A DNA stretch of 8,224 nt from an uncultured Myxococcales bacterium. GTDB lineage: Bacteria; Myxococcota_A; UBA9042. The position numbers and the translations under genes were made by a program. The DNA lies in assembly GCA_937915965.1 (NCBI GenBank), contig CALGHC010000020.1, forward strand, positions 1 to 8,224. The letters are read 5' to 3'. The notes under the pieces are model-generated. The model ran no database searches. It was not told the DNA's origin and saw only the letters and a program-made list of their open reading frames with translations. The stretch's first letter is position 1, and each line of letters opens with the position of its first letter. Below are positions 1 to 5,922 of this stretch, in pieces.

Positions 1-1197
1 GCCGGCGTCGCGATCGCAACGACCTTGCTCTTCCTCGCCGGGTCCATCTCGTTTGGCACCCTGCACGGCGTCAAGGTCGTCGCCGCACAGGCGATCGGCG
101 CGCGCAAGCCGCAGGTCGCTCGCGCTGCGGCCTGGCAGGGTCTGTGGTTCGGCCTGGCGGTCGCCAGCGTCTACGTCGCCCTGGCGCCGGCCGCTGAGTC
201 CATCGTGCGCGTCGCCGCCGGGGACGCCGCGTTTGTCGGCCCCGCTGGGGTCTACATGGCGATCCGTCTGCTCGCCGTGCCGGCATGGCTCGCCTTGACG
301 GCGTTCTCAGAGGGCCTGCAAGGCCTGGGCGACACGCAGACGCCGATGCGGTTCAACCTGGCAGCCAACGGCCTCAACATCGTCCTCGACGTGGTGCTGG
401 TCTTCGGTCTGGGACCGATCCCGGCGCTCGGTGTCGCCGGCGCGGCGTGGGCGACGCTGATCGCGTTCACCGTCGCGGCCGCCCTGCTCGGCTGGCGCTA
501 CCACCGCGAAGTCCAGCGGATCCAGCGGCCAAGTCGGCGGGCGATGGCGGACATCGTACGCGTCGGCGCGCCCATTGGCGTGCGCTGGCTGCTCGACGTC
601 GCCGGCTGGGCGGTGCTGACCGCTCTGGTCGCGCGCATCGGCGAGGCCGAGCTCGCCGCCAATCAGGTGGCGATCCGCATCGTCTCGGTGAGCTTCCTGC
701 CCGGTCACGGCATCGCCGAGGCCGCATGCGTGATCGTCGGCCAACACGTCGGCGCTCGCGACGAGGTGGCCGCGCGCCGCGCGTTCTTGGCGGCGCTCCT
801 GCTCGCGGCGATCGTCATGACTGGAATGGGCGTGGTCTTCTGGCTGTGGCCGGCGCCGATGATGGGGTTGTTCTCAAGTGACCCCGCCGTCATCGCCACG
901 GGTGTGGTGCTGTTGACCTATGCGGCGTTCTTCCAGGTTCTCGACGCGGTCGCGATGACGGCGATGGGCGCGCTCAATGGTGCCGGCGACGTGCGCTTCG
1001 TGATGTTCGCGTCGATCGCGAGCACCTGGATGATCCTGGTTCCGCTGGGCTGGCTGCTCGGTGTGCAACTGGGCATGGGCGCGCCCGGCGTCTGGCTGGC
1101 GATCTGCGCGGAGATCGCCGTGCGGGCGGCGGTGACCGGCACGCGCTGGGCGCGCGGCGGTTGGAGCGGCCGTGCGATCTTCGAGCGCGAGGTCTGA
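1..1197 (+). CDS. MATE family efflux transporter, 5'-truncated by the window
   Basis: This is an inner-membrane antiporter of the MATE (NorM/DinF-like) family, which exports drugs or organic cations in exchange for Na+ or H+. The frame is open from base 1 and ends at TGA 1195-1197, giving 398 visible residues. Family members usually have about 440-460, so roughly 50 N-terminal residues with the start codon and first helix lie outside the window. The protein is a chain of hydrophobic helices split by short Arg-rich loops. Family-typical motifs are GLGDTQTPM at visible residues 108-116 (between the two halves), AANQVAI at 219-225 and VGQHVGARD at 246-254. The near-repetition of the two halves fits the two six-helix bundles of MATE proteins. 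The substrate cannot be predicted. The gene converges on the oxidoreductase operon and appears unrelated to it. Confidence 0.93.
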   Translation, partial: AGVAIATTLLFLAGSISFGTLHGVKVVAAQAIGARKPQVARAAAWQGLWFGLAVASVYVALAPAAESIVRVAAGDAAFVGPAGVYMAIRLLAVPAWLALTAFSEGLQGLGDTQTPMRFNLAANGLNIVLDVVLVFGLGPIPALGVAGAAWATLIAFTVAAALLGWRYHREVQRIQRPSRRAMADIVRVGAPIGVRWLLDVAGWAVLTALVARIGEAELAANQVAIRIVSVSFLPGHGIAEAACVIVGQHVGARDEVAARRAFLAALLLAAIVMTGMGVVFWLWPAPMMGLFSSDPAVIATGVVLLTYAAFFQVLDAVAMTAMGALNGAGDVRFVMFASIASTWMILVPLGWLLGVQLGMGAPGVWLAICAEIAVRAAVTGTRWARGGWSGRAIFEREV

Positions 1198-1223
1198 TCC
1201 AGCGACGATTGAGATTCGCCGAT

Positions 1224-1241
1224 CGCCGGGCGAAACCGGCG
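1224..1241. terminator. GC hairpin between convergent genes, possible terminator
   Basis: CGCCGG (1224-1229) and CCGGCG (1236-1241) form a perfect 6-bp stem around a GCGAAA loop, 26 nt after the MATE stop. No T-tract follows on either strand, so this is not a classical intrinsic terminator. An overlapping alternative stem is TTCGCC (1215-1220) with GGCGAA (1229-1234). The position between two converging genes is what suggests a termination role. Confidence 0.25.
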
Positions 1242-1263
1242 TGGGCCTCCAGGCGCGGCCTAT

Positions 1264-1323
1264 CTAGTCGATCGCGCCCGAAGCTAGTCGATCGCGCCCG
1301 AAGCTAGTCGATCGCGCCCGAAG
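1264..1323. repeat. Three perfect tandem copies of a 20-bp unit
   Basis: The unit ctagtcgatcgcgcccgaag occurs at 1264-1283, 1284-1303 and 1304-1323 without a mismatch, and the flanks do not continue it. The copy at 1304-1323 encodes the C-terminus and TAG stop of the POR beta subunit on the minus strand; the other two lie just past the stop. Each copy carries CTA (TAG on the minus strand). Because 20 is not a multiple of 3, the stops at 1304, 1284 and 1264 fall in three different frames. Replication slippage is the likely origin. Confidence 0.97.
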
Positions 1324-2224
1324 CCATCGCCAGCGCGCGCAGCCGCCGCCAATGGCGGCCAATGGCTGTCTCGACGTCGTCGAGATCGATGGGCGAGCGA
1401 CGGAAGCGACCCTGTGCGCCGAAGTAGCGCTGCAGCGCCGCGCGGCTGCGGTCTGGTTCGACGTTGATGCGCAGGTCGAAGCCGTCGCGGACTTCGTAGA
1501 TCGGATAGAGGCCCGACTGCACCGCGTCGCGGATCAAAGCGACGCCCTCGCCTGGCTCGCTCTTCCAGCCGGTCGGGCATGGCGAGAGCATGTGCAAGAA
1601 CCGGAATCCGCGGGTCTTCAGGGCGATGTCGAGCTTACGCATCAGGTCGGCAGGGTGGGCGAGCGACAAGGTCGCGGCGTAGGGGATGCCGTGCGCAGCC
1701 ATGATCGCGACGATGTCCTTCTTGGGCACTTCCTTGCCGGCCGGTGTGGTCGTCGTGACCGCACCCAGCGGTGTCGCCGACGAGCGCTGGCCGCCGGTGT
1801 TGCCGTAGATCTCGTTGTCGTAGCAGAAGAAGAGGATGTCCTCGTTGCGCTCCGCCGCGGCCGAGATGGTCGCCATACCGATGTCGTAGGTGCCGCCGTC
1901 GCCTGCCCAGCAGATGACGCGCACGTCCTCCTCGTTGAGGCGAGACACGTGGGCGAGGCCGCTGGCGACCGCGGCCGCCGACGCGAACGTGGCGGCGATC
2001 ACTGGTGCGCCGTAGGCCGACATCGGAAACGGCCCGGCCGTGACGATGCCGCAGCACGCGGGGATGACCATCCGCACCGGCTGGTCCGCGATCGCGCGGC
2101 TGAGGAAGTTCAGCCCCATCGACATGCCGCAGCCGCCGCAGTTGGTGTTGCCAGCGCGCAGCAGCGGCTCGGACCGGTCGGCGGCGGTGTGGGCCAGGCC
2201 CTGCAGCAAGGGTTCGTTGTTCAT
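1304..2224 (-). CDS. porB: 2-oxoacid (pyruvate-type):acceptor oxidoreductase, beta subunit (TPP-binding)
   Basis: A 306-residue beta subunit of the POR superfamily, which carries thiamine pyrophosphate and the [4Fe-4S] cluster next to it. Candidate cluster ligands are C29 and C32 (CGGC), C57 or C58 and C216 (in SPCPTGW), the arrangement known from pyruvate:ferredoxin oxidoreductases. The TPP/Mg motif is GDGGTYDIG at 108-116, followed by N137 and the NTGGQRSSATP stretch at 142-152, which is typical of POR beta. Length is normal for the family. The frame stays open upstream to 2386, but ATG 2224 is chosen: it begins the family-like sequence, has a GAGG Shine-Dalgarno 7 nt away, and overlaps the alpha stop as ATGA. 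The last codons and TAG lie in a 20-bp tandem repeat. Pyruvate is the most likely substrate, but phenylglyoxylate or another 2-oxoacid is possible. Confidence 0.95.
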   Translation of the reverse strand: MNNEPLLQGLAHTAADRSEPLLRAGNTNCGGCGMSMGLNFLSRAIADQPVRMVIPACCGIVTAGPFPMSAYGAPVIAATFASAAAVASGLAHVSRLNEEDVRVICWAGDGGTYDIGMATISAAAERNEDILFFCYDNEIYGNTGGQRSSATPLGAVTTTTPAGKEVPKKDIVAIMAAHGIPYAATLSLAHPADLMRKLDIALKTRGFRFLHMLSPCPTGWKSEPGEGVALIRDAVQSGLYPIYEVRDGFDLRINVEPDRSRAALQRYFGAQGRFRRSPIDLDDVETAIGRHWRRLRALAMASGAID

Positions 2225-3384
2225 CCGGCCACCTCGTGGAGGATCGGCGCGAGCGCCTGCGTCTGGGCGGCCAGGTCGTCGATGAGCTGGCCGATATGGT
2301 CGGGTCGAATGTCCCCACCGCCCAGGCCGATCATGTAGTTCTGAACCATCACGCCGTCGGGCACAAAGCCGCCCAGCTCGGCCCACAGGACGCCGCCGAG
2401 GCCCGGAGAGATGTCGCGGTCGAGCACCGCCACCTTCTTCGCTCCGGCAAGCATCTGCGCCATCAGCTCGCCGGGGAACGGCCGGAACATGCGAACGCGC
2501 AGGGCGCCAACCGCGATGCCGCGCTCGCGCGCTGCGTCCACCGCTGCTCGCACGGTCGGCGCGGTGGTGCCCATCGACACAAAGACCAGCTCGGCGTCCT
2601 CCATCCGGTACGGAACCACCGCGTCGGCCGGTCGGCGCCCGAAGACCTGCTCGAACTCGTCCTGCACCTCGGCATAGACCGACGCGACCCGGCCGAAGGC
2701 CTCGGCGAGCTGGCGGCGGTGGACCTCGGTCTCGTGGGGGAAGTCCAGGCCACCGACCGTGCGCGGCCGCTCGTCGATGCGGTGCTTCATGTTCAGAGGC
2801 GGCAGGAAGGCGTCGACCTGAGTCTGGTCGGGCACGTCGGTCATCATCATCGTATGCGACAAGACGAACGCGTCCTGGCAGACCATCGCCGGCAACATGA
2901 CGCGCTCGTCCTCGGCGACGCGGAAGGCCAGCAAGATCGAATCAAATACCTCCTGGTTGTCTTCGCAATAGAGTTGAATCCAACCGGAATCGCGCAGCGC
3001 GAGGGTGTCGCCGTGGTCGACCCAGATATTCCAGGGCGGCCCGAGGGTGCGATTGACCGCCATCATGACGATGGGCAGCCGGTACATCGCCGCGGTGAAG
3101 ACGTTCTCGGCCATGTATGCCAGACCGTTGCTGCTCGACGCCGTGAACGAGCGCGCGCCGCCGAGCGAGACGCCGATGCAGACCGCCATGGCGCTGTGCT
3201 CGGACTCGACCCGCACGATGTGACCCTTGGCGATGTCCTGCTTGGACAGCAGCTCGATGCACTCCGTCTGTGGCGTGATCGGGTAGACGCCGCTGCCGAA
3301 GCCACGTGCGTCGCGGTTGGCCTGGGCGGCAAGGGTCGCGGCCATCGCCGCGGCGTGGTTTGCGGTGATCAGTTCCATGGTCAT
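2221..3384 (-). CDS. porA: 2-oxoacid (pyruvate-type):acceptor oxidoreductase, alpha subunit
   Basis: A 387-residue alpha subunit, which completes the TPP site together with beta. Visible motifs are YPITPQTE at 34-41, VESEHSAM at 59-66 (containing the conserved Glu region that contacts TPP), GPPWNIWVDHGD at 115-126 and LRDSGWIQLY at 130-139. LRVRMFRPFP at 295-304 and GLGGGDIR at 353-360 lie in the C-terminal domain. Family length is about 390. The start is ATG 3384, which overlaps the TGA of the upstream fusion gene as ATGA. An extension to 3417 would add 11 residues overlapping the upstream gene and is less likely. A GGAG lies about 11 nt before the ATG, a long spacing, so translational coupling probably drives initiation. 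A second in-frame ATG is at 3378. The gene ends in another ATGA overlap with beta, which favours equal production of the subunits. Confidence 0.95.
   Translation of the reverse strand: MTMELITANHAAAMAATLAAQANRDARGFGSGVYPITPQTECIELLSKQDIAKGHIVRVESEHSAMAVCIGVSLGGARSFTASSSNGLAYMAENVFTAAMYRLPIVMMAVNRTLGPPWNIWVDHGDTLALRDSGWIQLYCEDNQEVFDSILLAFRVAEDERVMLPAMVCQDAFVLSHTMMMTDVPDQTQVDAFLPPLNMKHRIDERPRTVGGLDFPHETEVHRRQLAEAFGRVASVYAEVQDEFEQVFGRRPADAVVPYRMEDAELVFVSMGTTAPTVRAAVDAARERGIAVGALRVRMFRPFPGELMAQMLAGAKKVAVLDRDISPGLGGVLWAELGGFVPDGVMVQNYMIGLGGGDIRPDHIGQLIDDLAAQTQALAPILHEVAG
2232..2235 (-). promoter_or_regulatory. Ribosome binding site of the beta subunit gene
   Basis: On the minus strand this reads GAGG, 7 nt before ATG 2224 and inside the 3' end of the alpha gene. 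It decides for ATG 2224 over the longer open frame reaching 2386, whose extra residues overlap the alpha gene and do not resemble the family. Confidence 0.7.
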
Positions 3385-5621
3385 GCGGGCACCATCTCCA
3401 TGCCAGAGCGCGGGCACTCGGCGACGCAGATGCCGCAGCCCTTGCAGAAGTCGTAGTCGATGCGATAGCCGTCGTCGCCCGCCCGGAAGACCACGCCCTC
3501 GGGGCAGAAGACCAGGCAGGTGTCACACTGGGTGCAGTCGCCGCACGCGAGGCAGCGGCCGGCCTCGTCGGCGGTGGGCAGACCGTGGTTGACCTCAAGA
3601 AAGTGATTGATGCGCTCGGCAGGCGGCTCGTGGAAGAGGATGGTCGGCGGTCGCGTCGCGAAGTGGTCGAATCGAACCTGTTCGACGGTGACCGCGGTGT
3701 CTGCATCGCGCTCTTCAAGTTTCAGATGCGCCTCGGCGAGCTGGTCGAGGGCGCGCCATGCGGCCCGGCGGCCGTCGCCGATCGCGTGCGCGACGGTGCC
3801 CTCGTTGGTGGCGACGTCGCCGCAGACAAAGATGTTTGACGCCTCGCCGTCCCGCCAGATGCGGTCGCCCTTGAGCTCCCAGCCACTTGGCAGCAGGGAC
3901 GTATCGGCCGACTGGCCCAGCGCCAGGATGGCGTGGTCGCATGCAAGCAGGACGATCCGGTCGGTCACGATCGGGCGACGCCGGCCGCTGTCGTCGGCTG
4001 GCCCGAGCTCGACCTCGGCCATCTTGACGCCGACGAGGCGGCCGCCTTCGCCTTCGAAGGCCAGGGGCGCGCGCAGGAAGGCGAGCTCGACACCTTCCTC
4101 GACGGCCTCGTCGATCTCATCGGCGATCGCGGGCATCTCGCCGCGCGTGCGGCGGTAGGCGACCGTGACCTTCTCGGCGCCACAGCGCAGCGCGCTGCGC
4201 GCGCAGTCCATCGCCGTGTTGCCGCCGCCGAGCACGACGACGTGACCGCCGGTGCGCACGTCGCTGTCGAGGTTGACGCGATGCAGGAAGGTGATGCCCT
4301 GCTCGACGCCGTCGAGTCCGGCGCCGTCGAAGTCGCTGCCGCGCAGCTTCTGGAGGCCTGTGGCGATCACGGTCGCGTCGTGTTCGTCGGCGATCGCGGT
4401 GATCTCGGCTCCACGCAAAAAGACGCCGGTACGCGCAGTCACGCCCAGCGCCAGGACCGCGCCGATCTCCTTGTCGAGTACATCGCGCGGCAGCCGGAAC
4501 GCCGGGATGCCAGTGCGCAAGACGCCGCCGAGCTCCGCCTCGCCCTCGAAGAGCGTGACCCTGTGATCCGCTCGGGCGAGATGGTAGGCGGCCGTCAGGC
4601 CCGCTGGCCCGGCGCCGATGACGGCGACACGGCGGCGGTTGCCGGGCATCGGCGACGCGTCCCGCGCGATGGTCGAGTGGTCGCCGATCCAGCGCTCTAT
4701 GGCCCGCGTGTTGACGGCGCCGTCGAACGCGGCGCGGTTGCACCCCTGCATGCAGAAGCCTGGGCAGACGCGACCGCAGACGCCCGCAAAGGGCGACGTC
4801 TCGGCGAGCACCTCGGCCGCGGCCTCGAGGCTGCCGCGAGCGACCGCCTGGACAAAGGCTTCGACGTCGTTGCCGGCTGGGCAGCGCGCAGTGCACGGCG
4901 CGAGCTTCTTGACGTAGCGCGGCATCTGGCTGCGCCAGGTTCCCGTCTTCAGCCCGGTCGTCTTGCCCTCGCGGTGGTCGAGCAGATCGAGGACCGCTGC
5001 GGTGGCATGCGCGGGCCCTGTTGTCGCGGCCTCGTTGATCTCACCGTCGTCGTTCCCGTCGATCTCGTCCACGGCCGGCGCGACCCCTGCGAAGCGCACC
5101 GTCTGCCACGCCTCGATCGCGGCGTCCTTGTCGCCGGCGAGGCCGAGCGAATCGTAGGTCGCCTCGAGCTCCGCCAGCGGCAGCTCGGCGGCGCGGGCGA
5201 AGGCGCCGGCGAGGGTCGTGTTGACGATGACCACCGAGCGCGTGCCGATGCCGTGGCGGCGGGCAATGGTCGTCGCGTCGACGCTGGCAACCCGCACACC
5301 CGGGTAGCGGGCGGCGAGGGCCTCTGGTGCGTCGCCGCTGTTGACCAGCAGCAAGCCACCGGCGGCGAGGCCGGCTACCGCGTCGGGACCGAGGAGGGAC
5401 TCGTCGAGGACCAGGACCGAGTCCGGTTCGTAGACCTTGTTGCGGTTGGTGACGATCTCGTCGCTGATGCGCACGTAGGCGCGCACGGGCGCTCCGGAGC
5501 GCTCGCCGGCGTAATCCCCGAACGCCTGAACGCTCTTTCCGGTGCGCGCATAGGCGGCCGCGAGTATCTTGGCGCAGGTGACGCCACCCTGGCCGCCCCT
5601 GCCATGCAGGCGAATCTCCAT
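3381..5621 (-). CDS. Fusion of 2-oxoacid oxidoreductase gamma subunit, GltD/NfnB-like FAD-NAD(P) oxidoreductase and 2x[4Fe-4S] ferredoxin
   Basis: A 746-residue first gene of the operon with three modules. Residues 1-185 are a POR gamma subunit (HGRGGQGG at 6-13, FGDYAGERSGAPVRAYVRIS at 34-53). After an acidic linker (185-230), residues 231-635 resemble GltD/NfnB: Fe-S cysteines C243, C247, C282, C286, C290 and C294; FAD motif GAGPAG at 336-341; NAD(P) motif LGGGNTAMD at 464-472; YRRTRGEMPA at 489-498, whose arginines are where relatives bind the NADPH 2'-phosphate; and a second FAD contact at CGDVA 600-604. Residues 690-746 are a ferredoxin with CxxCxxCxxxCP at 696-707 and 726-737, plus extra C690 and C693. 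The expected role is electron transfer between the alpha/beta active site and NAD(P). ATG 5621 is the only good start at the family N-terminus; its Shine-Dalgarno is weak. The open frame beyond it, to 6752, is antisense to the kinase gene. Confidence 0.94.
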   Translation of the reverse strand: MEIRLHGRGGQGGVTCAKILAAAYARTGKSVQAFGDYAGERSGAPVRAYVRISDEIVTNRNKVYEPDSVLVLDESLLGPDAVAGLAAGGLLLVNSGDAPEALAARYPGVRVASVDATTIARRHGIGTRSVVIVNTTLAGAFARAAELPLAELEATYDSLGLAGDKDAAIEAWQTVRFAGVAPAVDEIDGNDDGEINEAATTGPAHATAAVLDLLDHREGKTTGLKTGTWRSQMPRYVKKLAPCTARCPAGNDVEAFVQAVARGSLEAAAEVLAETSPFAGVCGRVCPGFCMQGCNRAAFDGAVNTRAIERWIGDHSTIARDASPMPGNRRRVAVIGAGPAGLTAAYHLARADHRVTLFEGEAELGGVLRTGIPAFRLPRDVLDKEIGAVLALGVTARTGVFLRGAEITAIADEHDATVIATGLQKLRGSDFDGAGLDGVEQGITFLHRVNLDSDVRTGGHVVVLGGGNTAMDCARSALRCGAEKVTVAYRRTRGEMPAIADEIDEAVEEGVELAFLRAPLAFEGEGGRLVGVKMAEVELGPADDSGRRRPIVTDRIVLLACDHAILALGQSADTSLLPSGWELKGDRIWRDGEASNIFVCGDVATNEGTVAHAIGDGRRAAWRALDQLAEAHLKLEERDADTAVTVEQVRFDHFATRPPTILFHEPPAERINHFLEVNHGLPTADEAGRCLACGDCTQCDTCLVFCPEGVVFRAGDDGYRIDYDFCKGCGICVAECPRSGMEMVPA

Positions 5622-5735
5622 TGTCGATCCGTCGGCGGACGCAGTTGCAACGTGCCTGGCATCGGAATCGCCGCCATGAATCCCGTGCCCTCTCCCCTCG
5701 ACCGAAACGTTAGCTTCTTTTGCGCCGATCGCTAC

Positions 5736-5767
5736 CCCGATTTCGGCCTGCTCGCCCGATTTCGGCC
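5736..5767. repeat. Two direct copies of a 13-bp motif, candidate regulator binding sites
   Basis: CCCGATTTCGGCC occurs at 5736-5748 and again, identically, at 5755-5767, a spacing of 19 bp. Each copy contains a small dyad (CCGA-TT-TCGG). The pair sits about 115 bp before the oxidoreductase fusion gene and about 156 bp before the kinase start. It also lies 25-56 bp upstream of the TTGACG element. A tandem site two helical turns apart is the kind of target OmpR/PhoB-type regulators use, but binding here is inference. Confidence 0.55.
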
Positions 5768-5910
5768 CGGCCGCAACGGCTGGTTCGGACTTTGACGGCG
5801 CAGGCCGCTGTGTGCTTGTGTCGGGGTCGCGGCGTCGCCTCCGCATCGCCCAGGCACCGCCTCGGCGTCGCGGTCGACGGACTGCCGCCTGACGCGATCG
5901 AAGAGCCCGA

Positions 5911-5917
5911 GAAGGAG
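5911..5917 (+). promoter_or_regulatory. Strong ribosome binding site of the histidine kinase gene
   Basis: GAAGGAG ends 5 nt before GTG 5923, the best Shine-Dalgarno in the window. It shows that kinase translation is meant to begin at 5923, in a frame other than that of the catalytic domain, so the gene is interrupted rather than starting at the internal GTG 6075, which has no ribosome binding site. Confidence 0.8.
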
Positions 5918-5922
5918 TCGAG

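Larger units (their letters stand above)
5622..5922. other. Divergent intergenic region between the oxidoreductase operon and the two-component genes
   Basis: This stretch holds the starts of both divergent transcription units and no credible gene. It contains a duplicated 13-bp motif (5736-5748 and 5755-5767) and, on the plus strand, TTGACG at 5792-5797, which matches five of six bases of the sigma70 -35 box. No good -10 box follows it at 16-18 nt (TTGTGT at 5816 is the nearest). I found no convincing promoter on the minus strand; a small AT-richer island at 5706-5721 is the most likely zone. Confidence 0.6.

Noticed and set aside
1352..3456. Two long plus-strand open frames (1352-2338 and 2236-3456)
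   Set aside because: Both lie antisense to the well-supported beta and alpha genes and show no family motif.
3381..5621. Glutamate synthase small subunit (GltD)
   Set aside because: The flavoprotein module is GltD-like, but no glutamate synthase large subunit is nearby and it is fused to gamma and ferredoxin modules beside POR alpha and beta.
3933..5795. 620-codon open frame on the plus strand
   Set aside because: It is antisense to the fusion gene, with compositionally biased Arg/Ala/Gly/Asp sequence and no domain. Such frames are expected at this GC content.
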